This document shows positions 1 through 7,228 of a DNA stretch of 64,000 nucleotides, piece after piece. The notes beneath the pieces are model-generated. The model did no database searches. It was not told the DNA's origin and worked only from the letters and a program-made list of their open reading frames with translations. The number at the start of each line of letters is the position of its first letter. The stretch's first letter is position 1. Source of the DNA: Plantibacter sp. ME-Dv--P-122b (GTDB taxonomy: Bacteria > Actinomycetota > Actinomycetes > Actinomycetales > Microbacteriaceae); contig NZ_JARVSC010000009.1 of assembly GCF_030209375.1 (NCBI RefSeq), positions 186,001 to 250,000 of the forward strand, written 5' to 3'. Position numbers and translations under genes: made by a program.

Positions 1-7
1 TGAACAC

Positions 8-112
8 TGGGGATAATTACACCGGTGTGGTTCCCCGTGTTTCCGGGGCTCCCCGCGGTTGTCCACACCAGCATGTGGATAACTGGGAAGTTCTCCACAT
101 TCCTGTGGAGAA
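8..112. promoter_or_regulatory. Cluster of DnaA boxes
   Basis: Within about 105 bases there is a perfect DnaA box TTGTCCACA (59-67), a perfect inverted box TGTGGATAA (74-82), a one-mismatch box TTCTCCACA (91-99) and its inverted form TGTGGAGAA (104-112). A one-mismatch inverted box TGGGGATAA lies at 8-16. The region has no long AT-rich unwinding stretch, so it is more likely a satellite DnaA-binding cluster near the origin (titration or gene control) than oriC itself. The upstream gene lies outside the window. Confidence 0.6.
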
Positions 113-143
113 CTCGATGCGACCGATGTCCGGTACAACGAAA

Positions 144-173
144 CAGCGGGCCGTCCGAGAGGACGACCCGCTG
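144..173. terminator. Hairpin terminator after crgA
   Basis: An inverted repeat with 13-nt arms (one mismatch) and loop GAGA lies 24 nt beyond the crgA stop codon. It is GC-rich without a clear U-tract, as is common in actinobacteria. It could also serve an upstream plus-strand gene ending before the window. Confidence 0.55.
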
Positions 174-196
174 TGCACGACGTGAAGTGGGGGCGG

Positions 197-442
197 CTAG
201 CGCCACCTGGTGGTCATGAGGAAGCCGATGAAGGCGATACCGAAGCCGACGAGGATGTTCCACGGGCCGAGTGACTGGATCGGGAGCAGCGTGCCGCTCA
301 GGTAGTAGACGACGATCCAGGCGAGGCCGAGCAGCATGAAGCCGAACATGACCGGCTTGAACCAGACCGCGTTCGGTGCGGGTTCGCCGCTCGTCTGCTC
401 GGGTTCGCGGGACGGTTTGCTTCGTGACTTCGTGCGTGCCAT
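197..442 (-). CDS. crgA: Cell division protein CrgA
   Basis: An 81-aa protein of the CrgA family (UPF0233), a small membrane protein of the actinobacterial divisome that interacts with FtsZ and with septal PBPs. A basic hydrophilic N-terminus (residues 1-27) precedes two membrane segments, about 30-48 and 62-77, ending in TTRWR. This is the usual size and topology. It is transcribed divergently from the sortase gene. A TAGAAT hexamer (449-454, minus strand) sits exactly 6 nt before the ATG, so the mRNA is probably leaderless. Placement next to pabA and the pknAB block is the standard actinobacterial context. Confidence 0.93.
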   Translation of the reverse strand: MARTKSRSKPSREPEQTSGEPAPNAVWFKPVMFGFMLLGLAWIVVYYLSGTLLPIQSLGPWNILVGFGIAFIGFLMTTRWR

Positions 443-448
443 GCCGAC

Positions 449-514
449 ATTCTACCTGTTCACCCCAATCGGTGCCTTGGGGATCAGCCGATCCCCGGTT
501 CTTCTCGGTAGAAT
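449..514. promoter_or_regulatory. Divergent leaderless promoters crgA / sortase
   Basis: Two identical -10 hexamers TAGAAT face away from each other: minus strand 454-449 for crgA (ATG at 442) and plus strand 509-514 for the sortase (GTG at 521). Each is 6 nt from its start codon, which places transcription starts at or next to the first codon base. No convincing -35 is visible. Confidence 0.5.
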
Positions 515-520
515 CCATGC

Positions 521-1327
521 GTGACCGACGACCTACCTTCGCGAGCGAGCGCACGCGCCGCGGAGCGCAGAGCGCCGTCGAAGCACCGCATCAGCGTCTT
601 CGGGGTCGCCGGCGAGCTCCTCATCACCGCTGGCATGGTGGTCCTGCTGTTCCTCGCCTGGCAGCTCTGGTGGAACGACATGATCATGGCCGGCAGCCAG
701 GCGAACGCCGCGTCGAGCCAGTCGCAGGAGTGGATCAAGAACGCCGAGACCGCTCCCGCTCCCGAACCGACCGTCGACGCGAGTGGGGCGCCGAACTACG
801 GCGAGCCGCCCGTGACCGCCCGGCCCGCGCCCGGCGACCCGTTCGCGGTGCTCTATGTGCCGCGGTACGGCGCCGACTACCGTCGCGTGGTCGCCGAGGG
901 CGTCGACACCGCTACCGTCCTCAACAGCTTCGACCTCGGCGTCGGCCACTACCCGAGCACCCAGATGCCCGGAGAGGTCGGCAACTTCGTCGTCGCCGGT
1001 CACCGCAAGGCCTACGGCGGCGCGATGACCTTGATCAGCGACCTGCAGATCGGCGACAAGGTCTACGTCCAGACGGCCGACGGCTACTACACCTACGTGT
1101 TCCGGAACATCACCTACGTGCTGCCCACCCAGGTGGACGTCCTCAACCCCGTCCCCCAGGTCAACGGCGTCGCACCGACGCAGCGCATCCTCACCCTGAC
1201 CACCTGCAACCCGCTCTACTCGACGGCGGAACGCAGTATCGCTTACGCGGTGTACGAGTCCTGGCAGCCGCTGTCCGCCGGGCCACCCGCCGAGATCGCC
1301 GCGTCCGTCGCGGCCGCTGGAGGCTGA
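521..1327 (+). CDS. Class E sortase
   Basis: A 268-aa membrane-anchored transpeptidase of the class E sortase family, which attaches surface proteins with C-terminal sorting motifs (often LAXTG in high-GC Gram-positives) to the wall. A charged N-terminus is followed by a single membrane segment (about 33-52), a Pro/Ala linker (75-105) and the sortase beta-barrel. Catalytic residues are visible: His161 in AGHRKAYG, Cys229 in TLTTC and Arg238. GTG start chosen because a TAGAAT hexamer lies 6 nt upstream. It overlaps no gene but is only 2 nt from the next small ORF, so it heads an operon with that ORF and pabA. No sorting substrate is seen in the window. Confidence 0.9.
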   Translation: MTDDLPSRASARAAERRAPSKHRISVFGVAGELLITAGMVVLLFLAWQLWWNDMIMAGSQANAASSQSQEWIKNAETAPAPEPTVDASGAPNYGEPPVTARPAPGDPFAVLYVPRYGADYRRVVAEGVDTATVLNSFDLGVGHYPSTQMPGEVGNFVVAGHRKAYGGAMTLISDLQIGDKVYVQTADGYYTYVFRNITYVLPTQVDVLNPVPQVNGVAPTQRILTLTTCNPLYSTAERSIAYAVYESWQPLSAGPPAEIAASVAAAGG

Positions 1328-1329
1328 CG

Positions 1330-1491
1330 ATGTACGGCGCACTCTGGAGGGTCCTGCCCGGACCCGTCTGGCTGAGGATCATCATCCTCGTCGTCCTGTT
1401 CGTGGCAGTCGTGGCCGCACTCTTCACCTGGGTGTTCCCCTACGTGGACTCGTTCATCGTCGACCAGAATGTGACCGTCGGCGACGAATGA
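1330..1491 (+). CDS. Small single-pass membrane protein
   Basis: A 53-aa protein lying between the sortase and pabA. It starts with ATG 2 nt after the sortase stop and its TGA overlaps the pabA ATG (ATGA), so the three genes are translationally coupled. A short cytosolic head (MYGALWRVLPGPVWLR) precedes one membrane helix, about residues 17-37, and a short acidic tail outside the membrane. The position and topology are conserved features of this locus in many actinobacteria as far as I recall. Function unknown; a role as a partner or stabiliser of the sortase is inference. Confidence 0.75.
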   Translation: MYGALWRVLPGPVWLRIIILVVLFVAVVAALFTWVFPYVDSFIVDQNVTVGDE

Positions 1492-2123
1492 CCCGCATCC
1501 TGGTCATCGACAACTACGACAGCTTCGTCTACACGCTGAACGGGTACGTCGAGCAGCTGGGTGCCGAGACCGTCGTGGTCCGGAACGACGACATCGTCCT
1601 CGACGATCTCGAGCAGTGGATCCGCGGGTTCGACGGCGTGCTCGTCTCGCCCGGACCTGGACGGCCCTCGGACGCCGGGATCTCACTGGCCAGCGTGCAC
1701 GCGGCGTACCGCAGCGGAACACCGCTGCTCGGGGTGTGCCTCGGACATCAGGCGATCGCGGAGGCGTTCGGCGCGACCGTGCACACCGCTGGCGAGCTCA
1801 TGCACGGGCAGAGCTCGCTCGTGGAACACGACGGCAGTGTCCTCTACCGTGGCATCCCGCAGCGGTTCAACGCCACGAGATACCACTCGCTCGCCGTCGT
1901 TGACCGCACCGTACCCGACGAACTCGTCGTGACGAGCCGGACCCCCGGTGGCGTGATCATGGGGCTCCGCCACCGTGACGCCTCGATCCACGGCGTCCAG
2001 TTCCATCCGGAGTCGGTGCTTTCCGAGGGCGGCTACCAGCTCCTGGCGAACTGGCTCGAGATGGCCGGGCTCACCGAAGCACATCAGCGGGCTCGAGGGC
2101 TCAGTCCGCTCATGACGCGGTAG
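1488..2123 (+). CDS. pabA: Anthranilate / aminodeoxychorismate synthase component II (glutamine amidotransferase)
   Basis: A 211-aa class I glutamine amidotransferase that supplies ammonia to the chorismate-using partner for tryptophan (TrpG) or folate (PabA). The family start ILVIDNYDSFVYTL is intact. The nucleophile Cys84 is in GVCLGHQAI, and His173 and Glu175 are in GVQFHPES. Length is slightly above the usual 190-200 aa because of a C-terminal tail. The start ATG overlaps the stop of the preceding small membrane ORF. The chorismate-binding subunit is not in the window, so PabA versus TrpG cannot be settled. A gene at this spot near pknB is usually labelled pabA/trpG in actinobacteria. Confidence 0.92.
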   Translation: MTRILVIDNYDSFVYTLNGYVEQLGAETVVVRNDDIVLDDLEQWIRGFDGVLVSPGPGRPSDAGISLASVHAAYRSGTPLLGVCLGHQAIAEAFGATVHTAGELMHGQSSLVEHDGSVLYRGIPQRFNATRYHSLAVVDRTVPDELVVTSRTPGGVIMGLRHRDASIHGVQFHPESVLSEGGYQLLANWLEMAGLTEAHQRARGLSPLMTR

Positions 2124-2200
2124 CCCTTCGACAGGCTCAGGGACCGGAGAGACTGCTCAGGGACCGGTGAGACTGCTCAGGGACCGGAGAGCGTGCGCAG
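2124..2200. repeat. Intergenic repeat array (CTTCGACAGGCTCAGGGACC family)
   Basis: The unit CCCTTCGACAGGCTCAGGGACC-type is followed by two further copies of a 20-nt unit (GCTCAGGGACCGGAGAGACT and variants) placed exactly in the gap between the convergent pabA and pknB genes. A related, inverted array occurs at 60159-60296. Such units are small dispersed repeats; here they may also act as a transcription end. Confidence 0.7.
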
Positions 2201-2213
2201 AAACCAGCGCAGC

Positions 2214-3905
2214 CTATGGTCCGGTGCAGTAGGTGAGCGTGATGACGGACTTCTGCGGGATGTCGCCTGGTGCGGGTGACATGGCCGTGACCGGGTCGCC
2301 GGCGACGGCCTTGCACGTCGCGTCTGCCTGCGGCTGCACGGTGAACTGCCTCGTCGCGTCCTGGAGGTAGTTCGTCGCGTCGAGGAGCGGCTGCCCGACG
2401 ACGTCCGTCAGTGTGACGTTCCCGCTGGAGACGACGAGGTTCACGGTGGAGCCTTGGTCGACGGAGGTGCCGGCTCCTGGATCCATGCGCAGCACTACGC
2501 CTGCCGGGACCGTCGGTGAGTTCTCGCGCGTCACCGAGCCCTGCGTCAGCCCCGCAGCGGTGACTGCGGCCCACGCTGCCTCGGATGACTGGTTGGTGAC
2601 GTCGGGTACCTCGACCTGAGCACGTCCCGTCGACACGTACACCTTGATCTGCGTGTTCTTGGTGACCGTGGTGCCGCCGGGCGGGTCGGTACGGATGACA
2701 TGACCAGCCTTGTAGTCGCTGCTCGCTTCATCGAACTTGGTGGGGACGAGTTCGAGCTGTTCGATCGTGCTGTTCGCACTCTCCCACGTGGCGTCGACGA
2801 GGTCCGGGACCTCTCTGGAGTCCGTGGAGATGCTCGTCGCAGGCGGAAGCTGCACCACCCAGAACACGAGCGAGAAGAGGATGACGGCGATTCCGGCGAT
2901 GGCGGCCCAGATCCACACGACCGGTGGTCGGCGCTGGGTACGCGTCACGGTGTCGTCCGAGGTGAGCTGACGGATCGCCTGCTCGGTGCTGGACGCCGCC
3001 GTCGGCGATGGGCCGAACAGCGAGTCGTGGTCGTCGCGTCGGACCGGCACATGGCCGGCTCCGGCCTCGTCGAGATCCTCGCGGAACTCGACGGCACTCT
3101 GGTACCGCTCGAAGCGATCCTTCGCGAGGGCTCGGAGGACGACCTGGTCGAGCGCCGGCGACACCTTCGGGTTGATCGAGCTCGGTTTCACCGGGCGCTC
3201 GCTCACGTGCTGGTAGGCGACGGCGACGGCGGTGTCGCCGCGGAACGGCGCCTTGCCAGTCAGCATCTCGAAGAGGACGACGCCGGTGGAGTAGAGGTCG
3301 GTCCGCGCGTCGACCGTCTCGCCCTTGGCCTGTTCGGGAGAGAAGTACGCGGCCGTGCCGAGGATGGCGGTCGTCTGGGCGACGGTCGTGGATGAATCGG
3401 ATACGGCGCGTGCGATGCCGAAGTCGGTGACCTTGACGTCGCCGGCCGTGGTGATCATGACGTTGCCCGGCTTGATGTCGCGGTGGACGACGCCGGCTCG
3501 GTGGGAGTACTCCAGCGCGGTGAGGATGCTGTGCGCGATGCGCACCGCCTCCGCGGACTCGACGGGACCCTCGGCGATGAGGTCTTTGAGCATGCGTCCT
3601 TCGACGTACTCCATGACGATGAACGGCTCGATGAGGTCGTGCCCCGAGCCGTCCTTCACCCGCTCTTCGCCGGCGTCATAGACGCGGACGATCGTGGGGT
3701 GCGCCATCCGCGAGGCGGCCTGTGCCTCCTGGCGGAAGCGGGACCGGAATGCGGGGTCGGTGGCGAGCGTGGACTTCAGGACCTTGATGGCGACGGTGCG
3801 ACCGAGCTTGGTGTCCACGCCGCGGAAGACGTTGGACATGCCCCCGCGACCGATGAGGTCGCCGACGACGTATCGGCCTGCGAGCAGGCGTTGATCGTCA
3901 GCCAC
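2214..3905 (-). CDS. pknB: Ser/Thr protein kinase PknB with PASTA domains
   Basis: A 563-aa transmembrane kinase that controls cell-wall synthesis and division. The Gly-rich loop is GRGGMSNVF (19-27), the ATP-binding Lys is K41, the catalytic loop HRDIKPGN is at 141-148 (Asp143) and DFG is at 161-163. A membrane helix spans about 329-351. The outer part has three PASTA repeats (about 365-427, 431-495, 497-563) that should bind muropeptides or lipid II; Mycobacterium PknB has four. I chose the GTG at 3905 because AGGGGTGG precedes it at ribosome-binding distance; a TTG 30 nt upstream (3935) would add 10 residues but has no Shine-Dalgarno. It follows pknA after a strong hairpin, so it may have its own control. 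Confidence 0.95.
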   Translation of the reverse strand: MADDQRLLAGRYVVGDLIGRGGMSNVFRGVDTKLGRTVAIKVLKSTLATDPAFRSRFRQEAQAASRMAHPTIVRVYDAGEERVKDGSGHDLIEPFIVMEYVEGRMLKDLIAEGPVESAEAVRIAHSILTALEYSHRAGVVHRDIKPGNVMITTAGDVKVTDFGIARAVSDSSTTVAQTTAILGTAAYFSPEQAKGETVDARTDLYSTGVVLFEMLTGKAPFRGDTAVAVAYQHVSERPVKPSSINPKVSPALDQVVLRALAKDRFERYQSAVEFREDLDEAGAGHVPVRRDDHDSLFGPSPTAASSTEQAIRQLTSDDTVTRTQRRPPVVWIWAAIAGIAVILFSLVFWVVQLPPATSISTDSREVPDLVDATWESANSTIEQLELVPTKFDEASSDYKAGHVIRTDPPGGTTVTKNTQIKVYVSTGRAQVEVPDVTNQSSEAAWAAVTAAGLTQGSVTRENSPTVPAGVVLRMDPGAGTSVDQGSTVNLVVSSGNVTLTDVVGQPLLDATNYLQDATRQFTVQPQADATCKAVAGDPVTAMSPAPGDIPQKSVITLTYCTGP

Positions 3906-3963
3906 GTACCACCCCTGAATTCGCTTGGAGGACAAACACTAACAGCTTACCCGGGCACCCTTC

Positions 3964-3995
3964 GAGTGCTCTCAGGGATGGCCCTGAGAGCACTC
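3964..3995 (-). terminator. 14-bp hairpin between pknA and pknB
   Basis: A perfect 14-bp stem (3964-3977 with 3982-3995, loop ATGG) begins 13 nt beyond the pknA stop on the minus strand and lies about 60 nt before the pknB start. It is a strong candidate for an intrinsic or attenuating terminator that would lower pknB read-through from the operon, or an mRNA-stabilising structure. Confidence 0.65.
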
Positions 3996-4007
3996 CTCGA
4001 AGCGGTA

Positions 4008-5756
4008 TTAGGAAGTCGCCTTGACGACGGTGATGGGCGACGGTGCAGGGGAACCCGAGGAGGTGCCGGTGCTGCACCGCACCGCGTACGTCGCCGACAG
4101 GGATCCGGGGGTGTCCACGGTGACCGTACCGAACGTGGTGTTGGCGTCGAACTCACCCGAGGTGTTGTTCTGGAACGTTCCTCCGGTGACCGTCACGGTG
4201 TAGCCCAGGAAGTCGGTTCCGGTCGGGCAGGCGTTCTGCACGGCGAGCCAGTCGACCCGGATCGTCGTCGATGTCGCGTCCTTCGGGATCTCGAGCTGGC
4301 CGCCGTCGTTGAGCACGGACTGGTCGAACTTCGGTGCTTCGGAGGGAGGGTCGATGACCGCGATCTCGCCGTACACGGTGAGGGTGATCGCCGACCCCGT
4401 CTTCACGTTACCCGTCGGGTTGACGTCGTACACCGTGTTGACCTGCTCCGGTGAGGTCGCGGCGTTGCCGACGTTCTTCGAGACGCTGAAGTTGTACGGC
4501 GGTGCGCTGAAGATCGTGTTCAGTTCGTCGAAGGATCGGCCCTGGAGGTCGCTCAGGTTGATCGGGAAGACCGTCGGTGTCGGTGTCGGCGTCGGAGACG
4601 GAGACTTCGTCGGCTTCGGCGCCGCGGACGTCGTCGGCGGCGGCGTGGTGCCCCCGGCGTCGCTGCCCTGGTTGGCGAAGACGGCGATCAGCGAGCCGAC
4701 CAGCACGATGACGAGCAGGGCGACGAGACCGATGAGCGGCCAGGTCCACTTGCTGCGTTTCTTCTTCTCGCCATCGCCCTCGACGTCGTCCTCGAGCTGG
4801 TCCGCTTCGGCGGCGGACAGCAACTGCGTGGTCGCGTCGTCGGCTGCGGGCATCCGGCGGGTCTGGTCCATGACGGTGGTCGCGGCGTCGCCGGCCCCAC
4901 CGAGGATCATCGGCACGGCTGCGGCCGCGGCGTTGAGGTCGCCTCGACGGAGCGCCTGGGCGGCACGCGCGACGTGGGCGGAGGATGCCGGGCGGTCGAC
5001 GGGGTTCTTCGCGATCATCGACATGACGAACCGGCGGACCGGCTCGGCGATCGTGACGGGGAGTTCCGGCGGCTGCTCGTTGATCTGGGCCATCGCGATG
5101 GCGACCTGCGACTCGCCCGTGAACGGACGGCGTCCCGCGAGACACTCGTACGCGACGATGCCGAGCGAGTAGATGTCCGTCGACGGTGAGGCGGGGTGCC
5201 CGCTCGCCTGCTCGGGCGAGAGGTACTGCACGGTGCCCATGACCTGACCGGTGGCCGTGAGCGGCACCTGGTCGGCGATGCGGGCGATGCCGAAGTCGGT
5301 GATCTTGACGCGGCCGTCCGGCGTGATGAGCAGGTTGCCCGGCTTGATGTCACGGTGGACGAGGCCTGCGGCGTGCGCGGCCTGGAGAGCCGACGAGGTC
5401 TGCGCGACGATGTCGAGCACCTTGTCGGTGGGCAGGACGCGCTCGCGTTCGAGCACGGTGGACAGCGCCTCACCGGGCACGAGTTCCATGACGAGGAACG
5501 CGCTGCCGTCCTCCTCGCCGTAGTCGAAGACGTTGGCGATGCCCTCGTGGTTCACGAGTGCGGCGTGTCGTGCCTCAGCACGGAACCGCTCGAGGAACCC
5601 GGGGTCCCCCATGTACTCGTCCTTGAGGATCTTGATGGCGATGGTCCGGCCGATGACCAGGTCAGTGGCCTGCCACACCTCGCCCATGCCACCGATCGCA
5701 ATGCGAGATTGCAGTTCGTAGCGACCCCCGAAGGTCAGCCCGGCTGTCGGTCTCAT
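4008..5756 (-). CDS. pknA: Ser/Thr protein kinase PknA with PASTA-like outer region
   Basis: A 582-aa membrane kinase of the PknA type. Gly-rich loop 20-26, Lys42, HRDIKPGN (135-142, Asp136) and DFG (154-156) are intact. A juxtamembrane acidic/Lys-rich stretch leads to a membrane helix at about 338-361, then a Thr/Pro/Ser linker (370-396), one PASTA-like module (about 399-464) and a further beta-rich extracytoplasmic region (470-582) with two cysteines that could pair. Mycobacterial PknA has only a short outer tail, so this enlarged sensor side is unusual. The ATG overlaps the pbpA stop (ATGA), giving translational coupling to pbpA. PknA phosphorylates division and wall proteins together with PknB. 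Confidence 0.93.
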   Translation of the reverse strand: MRPTAGLTFGGRYELQSRIAIGGMGEVWQATDLVIGRTIAIKILKDEYMGDPGFLERFRAEARHAALVNHEGIANVFDYGEEDGSAFLVMELVPGEALSTVLERERVLPTDKVLDIVAQTSSALQAAHAAGLVHRDIKPGNLLITPDGRVKITDFGIARIADQVPLTATGQVMGTVQYLSPEQASGHPASPSTDIYSLGIVAYECLAGRRPFTGESQVAIAMAQINEQPPELPVTIAEPVRRFVMSMIAKNPVDRPASSAHVARAAQALRRGDLNAAAAAVPMILGGAGDAATTVMDQTRRMPAADDATTQLLSAAEADQLEDDVEGDGEKKKRSKWTWPLIGLVALLVIVLVGSLIAVFANQGSDAGGTTPPPTTSAAPKPTKSPSPTPTPTPTVFPINLSDLQGRSFDELNTIFSAPPYNFSVSKNVGNAATSPEQVNTVYDVNPTGNVKTGSAITLTVYGEIAVIDPPSEAPKFDQSVLNDGGQLEIPKDATSTTIRVDWLAVQNACPTGTDFLGYTVTVTGGTFQNNTSGEFDANTTFGTVTVDTPGSLSATYAVRCSTGTSSGSPAPSPITVVKATS

Positions 5757-7228
5757 TTGTTCAGCACCGCCTCTAGTACTTTCTTCGCGATCGGAGCGGC
5801 CACGAGGTTGCCGTAACCGTCCTGTCCGAGTCCACCGCCATCTTCAACAACGACCGCCACGGCGACCTTGGGGTCGTCCGCAGGCGCGAAACCGGTGAAC
5901 CACAGCGTGTACGGATCGTCGGATCCGTTCTGTGCCGTGCCTGTCTTTCCAGCCACATCGACCCCATCTATTCTTGCATTAGTCGCAGCACCGCTCTGGA
6001 CGCCCTGGACCATGATGTCCGTGATCTCCTTGGCCACCGAACTCGAGATCGGCTGCGACAGCTGCGCCGGTTCGAACTCCTTGAGGACGCTCAGATCGGG
6101 GTTCACGACGCGGTTCACCAGCTGCGGGTTGCAGACGATGCCACCGTTCGCGATGCCGGCCGAGACCATGGCCATCTGGAGTGCCGAGGCGCGCACGGTG
6201 TACTGCCCGAAGGCGGCCATGGCGGTCTGGTCGTCGCTCAGCGCGTTGGGGAACGTGCTCGGCTGCATCGGCATCGGGTTGAGTCCCGTTCCGGTGATGT
6301 TGACGTCCATGTTGAAGCCGAAGCTCTGCGCCATGTCCCGGATCTTCTCGTACCCGAGCTCGACACCGAGTTCCGCCAGCGGGATGTTGCAGCTGAGTTC
6401 GACGGCTGTCGCGATGGACACCGTCGCGCCGCCGCCGCAGCTTCCGCCCTCGGAGTTGCGGATGACGGTGCTCGTGCCGGGGAGCGTGTAGGTGGACGGG
6501 TTCGGGAACTCCGACTCCGGTGTGTAGTCGCCCGATGCGAACGCTGCGGCCGCGGTGACGAGCTTGAACGTGGAACCGGGCGGATCGAGGTCGCCGTCGA
6601 CGCCCTTGTTGAGGAGCGGCTGGCGGTCGTCGTCGTCGAGGAGGCGGTAGGCATCGAGCACGGCCGCGTTGTCGTGGCTGGCGAGGACGTTCGGATCGTA
6701 GCCGGGGCTCGACACCGAGGCAAGGATCTTGCCCGTCTTCGGCTCGATCGCGACGATCGCGCCCTCCTGATCGCCGAGCGCGTCGAAGGCAGCCTGCTGG
6801 ACGACAGGGTCGATCGTGACCTCCACCGCCGCGCCCTTGGGCGCCTGTCCGGAGATGAGGCGGTTGATGGAGTCGAGGAACTGCGAGTTCGAGGTGCCGC
6901 TCAAAAGGTCGTTCGTCGCGAGTTCGAGCCCGGATGACCCCTGGGTGGGCGAGAAGTACCCGGTGACCGGCGCGTACAGGGGGCCGTTGGCGTAGACGCG
7001 CTGGTACTTGTACTCGTCGTCGCTCGCGACGGAGGAGGCGATGGCGGTGCCGTCCGCGAGGAGGATGGGACCACGCTCGGTGCGGTAGCTGTCGTAGAGG
7101 GTCCGCGTGTTGCGGCCGTCGGCGTTCAGGGTGTCGGCCTGGAACATCTGGATGATGGTGGTCGACCCGAAGAGCGCCAGGAACATCGCCAGGACGACGA
7201 TGCTCACCCGCTTGAGTTCGCGATTCAC
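5753..7228 (-). CDS. pbpA: Penicillin-binding protein PbpA (class B transpeptidase)
   Basis: A 491-aa monofunctional transpeptidase that crosslinks peptidoglycan with the neighbouring SEDS polymerase. One N-terminal membrane anchor (about 8-28) is followed by the dimerisation domain and the transpeptidase domain. All three penicillin-binding motifs are present: S219-T-F-K222, S279-C-N281 and K428-T-G430. Length matches actinobacterial PbpA. Its start overlaps the rodA stop by 4 nt and its stop overlaps the pknA start by 4 nt, so it is embedded in the operon and its output is tied to RodA and PknA. Confidence 0.95.
   Translation of the reverse strand: MNRELKRVSIVVLAMFLALFGSTTIIQMFQADTLNADGRNTRTLYDSYRTERGPILLADGTAIASSVASDDEYKYQRVYANGPLYAPVTGYFSPTQGSSGLELATNDLLSGTSNSQFLDSINRLISGQAPKGAAVEVTIDPVVQQAAFDALGDQEGAIVAIEPKTGKILASVSSPGYDPNVLASHDNAAVLDAYRLLDDDDRQPLLNKGVDGDLDPPGSTFKLVTAAAAFASGDYTPESEFPNPSTYTLPGTSTVIRNSEGGSCGGGATVSIATAVELSCNIPLAELGVELGYEKIRDMAQSFGFNMDVNITGTGLNPMPMQPSTFPNALSDDQTAMAAFGQYTVRASALQMAMVSAGIANGGIVCNPQLVNRVVNPDLSVLKEFEPAQLSQPISSSVAKEITDIMVQGVQSGAATNARIDGVDVAGKTGTAQNGSDDPYTLWFTGFAPADDPKVAVAVVVEDGGGLGQDGYGNLVAAPIAKKVLEAVLNK

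Noticed and set aside
1-196. Full replication origin
   Set aside because: DnaA boxes are present but there is no AT-rich unwinding region and dnaA/dnaN are not next to it.
3906-3935. TTG start 30 nt upstream for pknB
   Set aside because: No Shine-Dalgarno before it, while AGGGGTGG precedes the GTG at 3905.
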